A DNA stretch of 64,000 bases from Thereva unica (taxonomy: Eukaryota > Arthropoda > Insecta > Diptera > Therevidae), in assembly GCA_949987705.1 (NCBI GenBank), contig CATLJY010000138.1:1-64000 (forward strand), in the 5' to 3' direction. Numbering within the stretch: position 1 is the stretch's first letter; the number at the start of each line of letters is the position of its first letter. The translations under genes were made by a program, and so were the position numbers. The notes beneath the pieces are model-generated. The model worked only from the letters and a program-made list of their open reading frames with translations, ran no database searches and was not told the DNA's origin. Below are positions 9,904-21,774 of this stretch, piece by piece.

Positions 9904-10734
9904 TACTTGGGTGACCAAAAATCGATTTTCGTCATGTCATAGATTTTAAAAATTTTAATGCCATTCGATAGTAAACTAAATATATTATCATGACAATAAT
10001 TTTTTTTTAATTTTTACCCCCCTCTTTGTGTTTGGAATGGCTAAAGTCAGAGAACAATTTGAACAGCTCATTTTTTCTATGATTTCAAAGTCCTATTGTG
10101 AAAATGTTTGTATGAGGAGGTTGAATTGTTATTAATGAAACCACTTACTATACAGGAGGAGGTATTATTAGGCTAAGAAGTAATGATAGAAGTCAAATAG
10201 TTTTTTTAATAATAGCATTTTAATTAAGAAGGGCGATTTTTCGTTCAAATTTGTATTTATTTTTAACTTTACTAAAAAACTCCAGCGAATTCCACGTTCT
10301 AATTAGCATCAAATTAAACTAGAAACCCTCCTGCATCGATAACAAAAGAGTTTGGCTGCGACCACCTGCGACCTTCGGAGAAAATCGCATTTGAAGTAAA
10401 GTCTACCTTGTTGTCGCTGTCGACTAAAAAACCGGTTTTCAGGACAGAGAGTCGTTATAACTTTTTGAGCAGAAATTTTTGGCGTGAAAACTAACACATG
10501 CACAAATGTATCATCTTATCTTCTTCTTGTATGGGTCTGATGTTGAAAATATGTTTGTTATTCGCATTGGAGGGGGTGTGCACACATTGATATCCCGTGT
10601 ACGGATAATAAAGTTACTCTCGGTTATAGAAATACCCATGTACGCCGAGAGCATCATAAAAAACCGGTTTTTTAGTGTTGACGTTATGATCCGTGTATGC
10701 CAGCCCAATACCAGAAAAAAGTGATAGATGAGCG

Positions 10735-10980
10735 ACTAGTAGCCGACAGACACCATAAAACCAAATGTACTTTACAGGCGAAACCTACAAAACAAAACAA
10801 CAAAAGTACGGTTAGTAATTCCGCGAATACGTTTCCGAACAGATATTTAGACAATAAGTGGTAGATGCAGGAGTAATTATTTGAAACAAAAAACCCAATT
10901 TTGGGAAAGGATGCCTATGTAGGAACCTGATAGTTCAGTTCGCAATCGAGCATCGCGCCGTGAGTTGACTGATTATAGTT
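10735..10980 (+). promoter_or_regulatory. Transib 5' leader with initiator-like core promoter
   Basis: The module holds GACACCATAAAACC (10749), TAGTAATTCCGCGAATACG (10814) and AGGAACCTGATAGTTCAGTT (10921). The TCAGTT matches the insect Inr consensus (A at 10937), followed by CGTGAGTTGA at about +24 to +32 where a DPE would lie. The A is 126 nt before the ATG. The same arrangement occurs at 29894-29995 in an unrelated transposon. Confidence 0.45.
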
Positions 10981-11062
10981 GTCGAAATACGTGTGAGAGT
11001 TTGTTTAAAAAAAATATATCGCTTACATTTATTTGGTATATAAATACTACGAAGAAATCATT

Positions 11063-13276
11063 ATGCAGATTTTGTATAGTGAACTTTATAAAATAATCCG
11101 TGATAATAATGTTATGGAATCTCAAGAGTTTGTGCGTGTTTTTTCAAATTCGTACAATGTTAAAATTCTGGACGAAAAAAGAGTTCGGCGATTCTTTTGG
11201 ATTTTTAAGAAAAAGTGGCAACTCAGTACTAGGAACGCAAGAAAGTTCGAACAACAGAATGAGTCGTGGTTGAATACAGTAATGGAAATCAGTGCTGAAG
11301 AGCTAAAATCTACCGTGTCATCTCAACCATCAACTTCAACATTTGCGACGCCTACATCTTTACCTTCTACATCAACATCGGAATTTTTTTCATCGACTGC
11401 GGAATCTTCTGCGTCAACATTGCAACCTTCTGCATCAACATTGCAACCTTCTGCATCAACATTGCAACCTTCTGCATCAACATTACAACCTTCTGCATCA
11501 ACATTACAACCTTCTGCATCAACATTGCAACCTTCTACGTCATCCGGCAGAGGCAGACCAGCTAAATCCCTCGATCAGTGCTCGGAAAGAACCAAGAAGC
11601 GAAAACTAAAAGAGCATAATCAACAATTATCAACGGAATTAATAAGCCAATCACTTTGCCAACGATATGCGTCCGAGAAACAAGTTAACAAAGCCTTTAT
11701 TGTAAAAGCTGTTGATGAAGCCAGTCCAAACCGTGTGAGTCGAATTAAGGATAGTATCCCCACCCCAAAAGATCTGCCTCAGAAATTCACTCCAGAGGAA
11801 GCTTTGTCCTTGTTTTTAGACTTGGGACTTTCTAAAGACAAGTACAGTTTTCTGAGAAATGAGTTGAAAAAGAGAAACCACGATGCTTTACCAAGCTATA
11901 ACAAAATTGTCGCAGCAAAAAAGGAATGTTTGCCTGAAATGCTCCAAACTACCGAAACTTCCGCTTCAGTGCCTCTTCAAAATTTGCTTGATTCAACCGC
12001 GAACAGAATTCTAAAGATAAAATCACAGGAGGAAATCGAGGCCTTAGATGACACCACTTTAGTGTTAGTGAGTAAATGGGGATGTGATGGATCTTCGGGG
12101 CAAAGCGAATACAAGCAAAAAATTTCTGGAAATAATGACGAAAATATAACAGACGCCAATTTATTCGTAATGTCATTGGTTCCTCTTCGTTTAAAATGCA
12201 GTACATCGGAAGACTTAGTGTGGAGAAATCCTCGTCCATCATCTGCACACTTTTGTAGACCTATTAAATTTAAATATGAAAAGGAAACAAAAGAATTTTT
12301 TCATAGTGAAGTTGACCTCTTGAAACAAGAAATAAATGCTTTACTGCCGACGAAATGCTTAGTTAACGGCAAAGAAATAGAAGTAATTCATAGGCTTCAC
12401 TTAACAATGTGTGATGGCAGAGTAACTCAATTTGTAACAGACACCAAATCATCGGCAACTTGTACTATTTGCCAAAAAAATCCAAAAGATTTTCGAAATA
12501 CGGAAGAAGAATGCGATGTTGAAGAAAACTATCAATACGGGCTTTCGCCCCTTCATGCAAGGATTCGATTTATGGAATTTACATTGCACATGAGTTACGA
12601 CTTGAGTTTCACTGATGAGGGTGTACGAAACAACCCTGATAATAAGCAAAAGAGACAGCAGGAGAAATACAGGATACAACAAGAATTCAGACGACAACTT
12701 GGTTTAATTATAGATACACCTAAGCAAGGATTTGGAAGTACGAATGACGGCAACACAGCGAGGAGATTTTTTGAATACCCGGACATAACAGCGGATATTA
12801 CCAAAATAGACGTGGAAATTATAAAGAGATTTAAGACTATATTAAATGTTCTTTCTTGTGGTCTTCCTATGAATGCCGAAAAATTTGGAATATATGCAGA
12901 ACAAACAGAAATATTGCTAAATGAGAAATATGCATGGAAAAAATTATCAGCAACAGTCCACAAAGTTTTAAGGCATGGGAAAAATATAATACTTCACTGT
13001 CTTTTGCCAATTGGCGAACTGTCGGAAGAAGCCCAGGAAGCCAAAAATAACGAATACAAGCGCTACAGATACCACAACACCAGAAAAATTTCAAGGACAG
13101 AGCAAAACGTTGATCTCATGAATATGCTGCTTATCTCATCAGATCCATACATCTCATCATTTCGGAGAATACGAAACAAACGTTTAAGAAGCAGGGAATA
13201 TCCAGAGGAAATGGCCTATTTACTAGACACAGATGAAAATATAGATAATATGTTTGAAAGTGTTCCAGCAAACTGA
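11063..13276 (+). CDS. Transib transposase (RAG1-like), intact frame
   Basis: I start at ATG 11063. The open frame extends 10 codons upstream but only to a TTG. The 737-residue protein begins with a segment ending FKKKWQ...KFEQQNESWL, then a low-complexity tract with six tandem copies of the 7-mer STLQPSA (about residues 117-158) and a basic patch (GRGRPAK, RTKKRKLK) that may serve as nuclear localisation signal. The catalytic core follows: WGCDGSSGQSEYKQ with D342, LHLTMCDGRVTQFV with D451, a CTIC cysteine pair at about 467-470, GFGSTNDGNTARRFF at about 557-571, and ELSEEAQEAKNNEYKRYR, whose E659 (or E656) aligns with RAG1 E962. These match the DDE triad of RAG1 and Transib. The enzyme would cut at the CACAGTG ends by the hairpin route known for the family. 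There is no stop or frameshift, which makes this a candidate active copy. Confidence 0.9.
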   Translation: MQILYSELYKIIRDNNVMESQEFVRVFSNSYNVKILDEKRVRRFFWIFKKKWQLSTRNARKFEQQNESWLNTVMEISAEELKSTVSSQPSTSTFATPTSLPSTSTSEFFSSTAESSASTLQPSASTLQPSASTLQPSASTLQPSASTLQPSASTLQPSTSSGRGRPAKSLDQCSERTKKRKLKEHNQQLSTELISQSLCQRYASEKQVNKAFIVKAVDEASPNRVSRIKDSIPTPKDLPQKFTPEEALSLFLDLGLSKDKYSFLRNELKKRNHDALPSYNKIVAAKKECLPEMLQTTETSASVPLQNLLDSTANRILKIKSQEEIEALDDTTLVLVSKWGCDGSSGQSEYKQKISGNNDENITDANLFVMSLVPLRLKCSTSEDLVWRNPRPSSAHFCRPIKFKYEKETKEFFHSEVDLLKQEINALLPTKCLVNGKEIEVIHRLHLTMCDGRVTQFVTDTKSSATCTICQKNPKDFRNTEEECDVEENYQYGLSPLHARIRFMEFTLHMSYDLSFTDEGVRNNPDNKQKRQQEKYRIQQEFRRQLGLIIDTPKQGFGSTNDGNTARRFFEYPDITADITKIDVEIIKRFKTILNVLSCGLPMNAEKFGIYAEQTEILLNEKYAWKKLSATVHKVLRHGKNIILHCLLPIGELSEEAQEAKNNEYKRYRYHNTRKISRTEQNVDLMNMLLISSDPYISSFRRIRNKRLRSREYPEEMAYLLDTDENIDNMFESVPAN

Positions 13277-13578
13277 CTGCTATTTGAGTATTATGTATAA
13301 TTTTTATTTTTGTAAAATTTTTGTTTTAATTAAATATTGTTATGGAGATAATAAAATTTAAAGATTAAGTTAAAAATGTCGTTAAAACTTTTTAAATAAC
13401 ATTAATAAATTCATTTTTTAACAACTTCAAATTTTGTTGATTTATTTTGAGGCACCCTGTAAACCAATTGAACTTTTTTTTATCAATTAAGGGGCAATAA
13501 TGTCAATATTTATTTCCCAAAGTTTCATTATGATATCTCTAACACAACAAAAGTTACAGATTTTTGACACCCAACAAG

Positions 13579-13596
13579 TCGTTTTGGCCCACTGTG
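13579..13596 (-). repeat. Transib right terminal inverted repeat
   Basis: TCGTTTTGGCCCACTGTG, the exact inverse of 9886-9903, followed by the target duplication CGTCG at 13597-13601. Confidence 0.9.
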
Positions 13597-13601
13597 CGTC
13601 G

Positions 13602-13884
13602 ACTGAAAACGACGCGTTAAATGTCGTTTTGGGTTCACGCAAATCGACGTTTTATGTTTGTCGTTTTAAAAGTGTCGTTAATCTAATACCTACCCTATAT
13701 AATATTTTTGTTAAGCACTTTAAGTGTTTAAGTACAAAACACTGTAGGGTTTAGTTTTTGTGCATTAAACACTTCTTCCGTTTTAAAAGTAACCACTTTA
13801 CACTTGACCGTTTAGAAATAAAACACTACAGTGCTTTATTTATAAACACCTGCTAAACACTTGGATTTGCAGTGTTCGTGCAGT
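13602..13884. repeat. Repeat flanking the Transib insertion
   Basis: GGTTCACGCAAATCGACG (about 13632) resembles AGTTCACGCAATTCGACG just left of the Transib (9865). Then motifs such as AACACT and GTGTTTA recur to 13880. It appears to be an older repeat into which Transib jumped. No coding potential is seen. Confidence 0.4.
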
Positions 13885-16029
13885 CAGTATTATTAACAAG
13901 TCCACATCTTCACCAACAACTATAGTTGCATTTAACTGTTCTAAAGCTGTTTCAATTATGAAAACGTCATCGTCATTATCAGCTTGTTTCGCACAAATAC
14001 CAGCAGCTGTTAACTTTCCACACAGCATTGAAATGAAACGCGACTTATTATGAGTATTAGCCAGAAATTGTTGGTTTGTTGGAACAGTCATACATTGGTC
14101 AAAAAGGACATCAGGAGCTGTCGATGTTTTAGTTGCCCGACGACGTTGCTCAGCTGCTTTGGTACTCTTCCTGTAATCAGCATAACCATCAAATAGTACA
14201 ATAACATTGCGACCGAAATATCTATATAGATAATCAACGTATATCTCCAAAATAACATCGAATGTTTCTTCTCGATCCCACACAACACGGTGTAGAAAAT
14301 ATCCTCCATCGATGATATACGTGGCATTTGTATTGTCAGTTTCAACACATTGAAAGAAATCATAAATGGCTGATTTTTGTGTTTTGCGCATTTCAATTGC
14401 ATCGAAGAGGGATAATGGATAAGGAGCTAATTCATATTCGAAGAATTTTTCCAGTTCATCTTCTAAGGTTTTTGTAATGGTCATGCGTTGAAATAATAAT
14501 AAAGGATCTATAGGTACCTTTTCATCATGAAGTATTATAGCCCTACTGATAGCTAAAAGAGGGAGTACTCTTTCAGCACGCTTCAATTTAATATTATTAA
14601 AAGTCTGGCCGATCATTCCAGTCATAGAAGCGATTCTTACTTCACGTGCATTATGACAAATTATACTTTCATCATCGACGACTCCATTTGCAATGGACAT
14701 TATCTTTTTAAACAATGCAATGGACATTATCTTTTTTTTTTATAAACTCCTTTGCAATCGATACCATATGAAAATATTGTATCCATAGTTTTGCTGTAGG
14801 ACCTCGTCCTTCAAATTCCTTCAATTTTTGATTGAACTCGTAAAGTAATGCTTCAGCCTTTTCGTTGTAATTTTCAATATCACTATACGAAATAGTGCTA
14901 TTTATTACTTCATCAAGAGTTTTTTGAAGATTTTCATCTATATCACTATCAATAGAGAGTTTTTTTGATACTATTGTTGCTAACGTGAGATGAAGTAATG
15001 TATGAGCTATGATAGCTCTGGCGTAAGCATGTCCATTGCGCATTTTATCTAATGAATTAGGTGCATAAATAGAAGACAGGACCTCTTTGATACCACTCCC
15101 TTGCATAATATAACCAATTGCTCCCAAAAACGACATGAGTAAATGAAAACCTCCAAGTCTTATCACAACTTTTGATAAGTCAGATCCTTGAGGTGCTGCA
15201 GATACGATTTCACGAGTTTTTGCGTACAACGGTTGGTCAAAAGTAATAAAGCATGCATCATGGCCATAACTTTTTGCATTTTCCAAAGCACATAGTAAAG
15301 TAGTATATATAGTATTGTAGTTACTCGCTGGTTGATGAATAAATGGTACGAATAAAATTCGACATATTGAAAAATTCATATCATTACTTGATAAACGTTC
15401 AATATAACCGTTCCACCCTGGTAGTGACAAATTTTTCCATTTCCCATACAGCCATACCATATCCGTTTTTCGGAGTAAAGAAACAGTTGTTTCACCATAA
15501 GAAAAATTATGTGCAATTATTTTGCTATATCATACTACACCATTATTTTGATACACTCGTATTGGCACACGAGCTTTTGCCGCGAGATCTTTTGCTGAAA
15601 CAACTACTTTTATGCGTGAAATAGGCTCTTCTGCTAAAACTGACCTTTTAGGAGTAACGATTTGAATGATACCCATGATGTGGAGAGAGTGACCGTCTAA
15701 AGTGTATACATTTATATCAGCATTATCTGCTACATATTGCAAAAATGTTCCGCTATCTGGTGGTAAGATATGAGGCTGACGATGGAGAACTGCTGCAGCC
15801 TCATACATTATTGTATCATTATATGATGCACACAAACCAAAGCCGAACAAATCTGTATGAGGCGTTTTGATGCGAATCGACGATGGAAAAAAGTTGAGAG
15901 ACCCAATAGCAACCTCGAACAAAAAGATCTAGGACGAGCAGCAGCCATAATACAGTGGCTGACAGCAGGCGCGGATCTAGAATTTTGTTTTGGAGGGGGT
16001 CACGGAATTTAAAGTAAACCAAGAAAGCG

Positions 16030-17136
16030 AAACACTGAAAGCATTCGACGATTTACTTGAACAAAATGGAACGCTTTCATTTCACCAACGGAACCAATAT
16101 CATTAGAGGGTGGTAGAAGCTGAAAAGGGTTTCCTTCAGACTTTCCATAACCCAGATCTGAAGTGGTCAACCAAGTGTGTGTACAACGGGACAAGTAAAA
16201 GAAAGTCGAGATCGGTATCTGCAGAATATTTCTTTACCTGCACACTGTTCGCTATAGAATTGAATTTGGTGACTACTCTTCAGCATCATTTGGAAACCAC
16301 ACAAAATCAACTTATAGAAACCTGCAAAGAAGAAATTCAGAAAGATATTCTGGATAGAGTTAGAGTTTGCGCAGTTGTATTTGATGAGACGACCGAAAAT
16401 TCCCATAAAAAACACCTTCGATTACCTATCAGAGAAGATTTCATCACATTTTGCGATGCATACCAAGCAATTCGTTCCGAAGAAGTACTAAAGGAGCGTC
16501 GTTTAACTGAAGTGGCAGTGGCACTTATCGTCATTGATCTGTGTGAGGAATTCGACTTGGACCTAAAATATTTAGTTGGAATTAGAACAGTTGCTCGGTT
16601 GTTTATCGTCAAAAACACCGTGACAATCATTAAAAAATCAAACTCCAGAAGAATATTACAGAAGAGGAATCTTCATTCCTTTATTGGACAATATTACTAC
16701 CGAATTTAATAAAATACTTACTCCAGACATGTTGGACCGAGACATTGATCAGTTGAGACATTCAAGATGTTCGTCAAGTAGCAGAAGCGTATCGGCAGCT
16801 TTTGGATTCTCCCATCTCAACCATTATTGCATTGCTGTTCGACATTCTATACGAAAAAATAGATTGACAGTACAAAGGGGCTTTTCCCTAAGCCTCTAGT
16901 CTACGACGGTGGTGAACTCGATAATTCGATTCTTCTCTTTTGTGATGAGTGTGACCAAGTGTATTTATCCATGTATTAATAAACTGCTACGTATCCTTAT
17001 CACACTTCCTGTAAGCGTAGCCACTGCCGAACGAAGTTTTTCAAGTCTATGCCGCCTCCAAAATTGGCTAAGATCAACAATGACAGAAAAGAGGCTCACT
17101 GTGCAATGTTGCACATTCATCGCGACATCAGTTTAA
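16030..17136 (+). pseudogene. hAT transposase remnant with hATC dimerisation domain
   Basis: Recognisable blocks run in order with frame changes: EFKVNQESETLKAFDDLLEQ (about 16010-16070), LVTTLQHHLETTQNQLI, then VCAVVFDETTENSHKKHL, where D-E-T-T is the first catalytic region of hAT enzymes, IREDFITF, TPEEYYRRGIFIPLLDN (about 16636) and finally LPVSVATAERSFSSLCRLQN plus LRSTMTEKRLT, the conserved C-terminal hATC dimerisation motif. The middle, with the remaining catalytic residues and the insertion domain, is shortened. A SINE tail (16832-16905) interrupts it. At least two frameshifts are present. It resembles the ZMYM1-like branch of hAT proteins. It is certainly inactive. Confidence 0.75.
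16832..16905 (+). repeat. 3' tail of a tRNA-derived SINE (partial)
   Basis: GCTGTTCGACATTCTATACG followed by AGTACAAAGGGGC and TAAGCCTCTAGTCTAC matches the 3' end of the full SINE at 62554-63040 (opposite strand). Only the tail is present. Confidence 0.6.
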
Positions 17137-20100
17137 ATATCGATGCGATAATCTTTGCAAATTTGCTAAACAAAATAGACCATTGGGTTTTCTTATATAA
17201 ATGTTTTGTTGTATAAATTTAACAACACCGTGGTCACATGACATTTCGAAAAGTATTCCGACTGAAATCATTCTGAAAATGTTTTTTTGGTCGAAGTTAT
17301 ATGGTTGTTCTCAGAATGAGTCTTTACTGTATTTTCAGATAAAATGGATAACTTTTCTAATGAAACAACAAATTTACAAAACTTTTTTTTAATTCTATTG
17401 AAAGAACTTGATAATAACATTTTAACAGTAACAAGAACTCTAAATTAAGGTTATTACCAATGTACTTCTATCTTAATGATAATAACCTCACTTTCCCATT
17501 AGGTGTTACATGGCATTCTTTCTGAAAACCATTCTCAACCAAAGAAAATTTTGCCTCCGAAATCAGAATACTTTCGGAATGCTTTTTAGCCCAGTCAACG
17601 GTTACATGGACCACGTCATTCTAAAAAGCATTCTCAGAGCAAAACCACAGTAAGAACCTGATAAATAAAATTATATTCTAATTATAGAACTAGTGGGATG
17701 TTGTGCCTAGAGACTAGCCACTAATTACGCTTTTTCATGGTATTCTTTCTGTTGAATAACACTTCAGACTGGATGACAATATATTAAGTGGAGATTGATC
17801 CGCACTCACTTCCAACCCGCCGGATCTGGGAATCGAGGCCAATAATTCGAATGTGTCAAATTGAAAAAAAAAAAAGAAAGCACATCACACATGTAAACAC
17901 TAAATAAAACGAATCTAAACATTTTTCTTTGGATTGGAGGTAAATCTAATGTGATGCACTTTGCACAACAGAATTAGGTGTATTATTTTACTTAAACATA
18001 CATGTCTTATTGTTAAAAATTCGGCTTACCGTACCTTTTGTATTAATTTGCACTTCAATGTAATTTTTTTTGTATTTTTAAAGAAAAAACCACGCACGCA
18101 CTTCACTTTTCTTTAAATGTAGAACATCTACTGAAACACATAGGCACCTGTTTATCCATAGCATATATGCACGTGCACGCACACAAGTACCCCCACCTCG
18201 CAATGAGACCAACACCAATAATTACACGCCAAAAATTTGAAAGAATTGATATATTTTAATTGCACCCCATCTATGACAAAGAATAGTGAACACCATCTAT
18301 GGCAATATTACATTACTCTTCGTTTTACCTATGATTATCAATTTCCATAAAATACATATACAAAATACATTTCATAAATAATAGAAAATCTGTTGTCATA
18401 ATTCAGTTGTTTACTTCCTTCGAAACTTTATACATATCTAGCATTGGAATGTACCTTTTTACGTAAGCATGAATAAATATGTTTATTGCCACATTCCTAC
18501 AAGTTAGTGTTTGGAGTAATGGGAAGGCGCTAGATCGGGGTGCGAAAGGGCCCGGGTCCGATTTTTGATGAATTTGAGTACTCTTTTTTAGCTACGATGA
18601 TTTATTGTAGTATAATAAACTAAGCCTGCGTTGATGGTAAAATCTCAAAGCGGCGACTAATTAAAACCTTTGGTACATATTCAATTGGGAGCTATAACTC
18701 AATATATAATAAGCTAAATAAGCCAAATCCGTTCTTAACTAAAACTTATTTAATTATTGTCATAATGCTGTATCCTAGTTTGGCCATGGAGATACATAAG
18801 TATCACACTGACCAACGCTATATATAATTAATCTTGAAAAGTTTTTGTTAAAGGCTTATGTAGGTTATAAGTTGTAAGACTTTGCGTAATCTAAAACTTA
18901 ACAAAGTATTTAACAAACACTACAATATAATCATCATAGCTTAAAAAAAGGAAATCAAATGTAAACAATAAAATTCTTTGATTCTTCACCCACGTCATGG
19001 TATATTTCTTTATTCAATATAAACAATAGTTTTTGAGCATCAAATAAAAACTATATGCCATAATTTCGTTAGCATCGGTTTTTGTTCTGGAAGCATATTT
19101 AGAGACGTATTCATGTCAAAAACTTGTTTCATATGAAACAAAATCCCCGAAGGAAATTAAAAAAAATTATTATGACGAAAAAAAAGCACCGCGAGTCGAA
19201 GGATCGAACTCGCAGCCCCACAGACGAGGGACTTTCCCTAGCCCTTTATAGTCTATGGAAATGGTACTTTAAGATTGCAAAAATGCAGGACAAGGTTTTA
19301 TTTTTGGGGTGTGTAGGGGGGTCAGGGTGAGCTTAAGTTTGAGTTTTCGGGATTCTAACCCCCCCCCCCATTTGGCCGCCATCTTGGAAAACGTATGCAA
19401 ATGGTTTTCCACTATATCTCCGAAACGCCACATCTTATTGGAAATTTGAGGACACTTTTTGTTTAGAATTAAATAATCTACAATTTATTACTTAGAAATT
19501 TTGTGGTAAAATGAATAATTAAGAAGTTATAAGCCTTAGAACACAAAAATTAGTCACAATATTTTCTTTAAAGGCTCTTTTTTGTTGTTTAAATATACTT
19601 CTGATTGAAATTTCCAGACCATTTTCTCAGTTTTTGGTCTTTTGACCAAGAGCTACATTTTGAGATATGGCCCAAGTCTGTAGCGGCAGTGCTTTCAGAG
19701 ATGAAAGTAGGCTTCAGACGGACAGACGGACAGAGCCTCTGTATAAGCTTTTTTTTGAAAAAGCTAAAAAATAGACAAAAATTGTTATCTATGCTGCAAA
19801 AAGTTGGGTCGGTTTTGTTCGTTTGGTTATTTTTGTGTTTCTTTTTTTAGTTGGGCCAATTTGGTTTTTTAGACAGCGAGCTTTTGGGGGGGGGGGTCAT
19901 GACCCCCGTGACCCCCTCCTTGAATCCGCGCCTGGCTGACAGTCGAACATACTAATTTTAAACGTTCCAGTTTGTGTACTTTATTTTTTAAAATTACTTG
20001 CTCCAAAAATTAAGTAAGTGACTCTGGAATGTTGCTGTTGATATTGTCAAACATTTGACTAGGAGGCGGGTAATTTGTAGTGTCGCACACTACAGATTGG

Positions 20101-20989
20101 ATATCTTCTCGAAGGATCGCTGCTGCAGTCTCCAGTATCCTAAATCGTTCTTCTTTTACATTTTGTTTTTTGTTATCGTACGACGCTTGCTTCAGTACAT
20201 CGTACTGACTATCGAGAAAACAGAAAATTTACAAATCTCCAGTAATAACAATACTATGTATTACTATACTTTGACTTCAATTTTCTTTTAATTGTTTGAC
20301 TACATGGAATTTCATTTGTGCAAATATCTTTTAGTTCTTGCAATGTAAACTCACAATCGTCATTATTTTCAATATATGCAAATATTTCTTCCATCGCCAA
20401 AGTAACAGCACTATCTTTAGGACGACCAACTTTATGTTCTATTGGACGAGGCCTTAAAAAAGAAAGATAACATTTACAATGGTATTTTGCCCCAGCAGCA
20501 ACTAAATCATACTCATACTGTACCCGAGAAATAACAGCTTTTGATACGTCATCCGAACGATCTCGAGCAACCCCCACAATACGATGTTTAAACGAAGGTC
20601 TCAGAACTTGGAATATTACACGCCGCTGATTCTTCTGTTTTTTGTTTTCAACCTTTTGATTTGCTTCATCACCACAAAATAAACAAAGTGTCCTATAATC
20701 AAAAATTGACTCACCTGGACTCACCTGGTCGCAATCTAGCACAAGGTGGACTAATCCCTGATGTACTCAGTTCGATCCCTCGCTGTCTTATAGCCTCAGC
20801 AATATTACTCCTTCGATTATAAGTTCTGCGACACTGCTCATGGATTGTCACAGATTGTTTGTCTTTCAAGTATTCTACAAACCCATCACCTCTTTTATTA
20901 CTTGAATCAATTAAACTTTTTATTCCACGCTTAACAACCACGATTTCCCTTTCAGCAGGTTTACTACAAATGAAGCAAACTTGTGACAT

Positions 20990-21774
20990 ATTGAATTGTT
21001 TTTAAAACTTCACATAAAATTCTATTAATAAGAACGTCTGTTCACTTTAAAAAATTTCTCAATACTAACCGCAAGTCACACAAAATCTATATATCCAATT
21101 TTTTGCTTATACAGCGTATTTGGCAAGTGCCTAATCCTTTGTAAAAAATTAAAAAACCTAAAAAACACGCTTATTATAAGCAATCCTTCTAATTACTAAG
21201 TTCCAGGTAAATTTAGTAGTAGCATAATAAACCTAGAAACCACCCATGCTGTGGGGTATCCCTGCAGGAGGAAGCAGGTAAAGAAAAATACTCCTCCCCG
21301 GAGGTGGTGTGTAAAACAAAGAGTGTAGAATTCGACTTTTTATTAGATTTTTAAAATGTCGATAACGGAATGGTAATTCTTAGGAGGTAATTGCAAAAAA
21401 CTGCTTTTTACCTTTGACATTGAATATTTTTTTTTTGCATAACACGGATTTTTTTGGGACCTTTGTTTTTATGGTCTGCAGCAATTTTCAACTGTATTAG
21501 ACCTATGAAATCTGCCAGGTCTAGATGCAAAGCATTGGTTTGAGCCTACATATTTTTTGCTTTATACCAAATAAAAGAATACACATTTACCTAAAATATG
21601 AGCCTAATTAGGTTACTTTATGATAATTACTTTAGGAGTTATTCAAATTTCAGTAAATTAAAAAAAACAAGTTTTTTTTCCTAATCACCCTGTATCTTAG
21701 TGGATAGTGGAGATAGCCGCCCTCTGTAGAACAATTTTTTCTCCAAAGACATCCAGGAATCACCCCTGAAAATA
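20990..21774. other. No gene recognised
   Basis: AT-rich sequence upstream of the XPG-like pseudogene and left of the Tc1-like element. An imperfect palindrome CTCCCCGGAGG lies at 21293. Nothing else could be supported. Confidence 0.4.

Larger units (their letters stand above)
9886..13596 (+). mobile_element. Transib: Transib DNA transposon, nearly complete
   Basis: Both ends read inward as CACAGTGGGCCAAAACGA (18 of 18 identical, weaker similarity to about 38). The target is duplicated as CGTCG (9881-9885 and 13597-13601). A terminal CACWRTG heptamer, a 5-bp GC-rich CGNCG-like duplication and a RAG1-related transposase are the recognised marks of the Transib superfamily, from which the V(D)J RAG system is thought to derive. 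The heptamer CACAGTG equals the consensus recombination-signal heptamer. The element is 3711 bp with a long leader (9904-11062), one uninterrupted gene and a 320-bp AT-rich 3' region. No internal insertion is visible. It lies in a repeat that had already truncated the zinc-finger pseudogene. Confidence 0.92.
15966..19934 (+). mobile_element. hAT element with 8-bp duplication, degraded
   Basis: The ends are inverted as CAGGCGCGGAT, and GGGGGTCACGG continues the match on both sides. GCTGACAG is duplicated at 15958-15965 and 19935-19942. The length of 8 bp and the CAG start are hAT hallmarks. Coding remains cover 16030-17136. The rest, 17200-19900, is AT-rich with no protein recognised. A segment at 19186-19250 carries a tRNA B-box-like motif (GAGTTCGATCC on the minus strand) next to a SINE-tail-like GGGACTTTCCCTA, which may be an old SINE remnant. 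Removing the element rejoins the surrounding gene. Confidence 0.85.
13885..20989 (-). pseudogene. Multicopy arthropod gene with XPG-I/PIN-like C-terminus, broken
   Basis: The pieces read downstream on the minus strand. The N-terminus (from ATG 20989) has CFICSKPAE, HEQCRRTYNRR, CLFCGD and YHCKCYLSF. After a 4-kb hAT insertion comes RPRSFCSRLLLGLSTFFHRR (15950-15860), a frameshift near 15830, then LQYVADNADINVYTLDG. A lone TGA at 15532-15530 is followed by LPGWNGYIERL, VRLGGFHLLMSFLGAIGYIM and YAPNSLDKMRNGHAY. A shift near 14735 leads to VLPLLAISR, YIIDGGYFLHRVVW, VLFDGYADY, KQADNDDDVFIIETA and VVGEDVDLLIIL, and the C-terminus is cut at about 13885. The last two motifs resemble the acidic metal-binding XPG-I region of FEN-type nucleases (inference). 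A 10-bp tandem duplication (20709-20728) shifts the frame near residue 90. The family is repeated in arthropods, function unknown, probably mobile. Confidence 0.6.

Noticed and set aside
11033..11062. Transib start at 11033
   Set aside because: The codon there is TTG. The first ATG in frame is 11063, and no conserved residues precede it.
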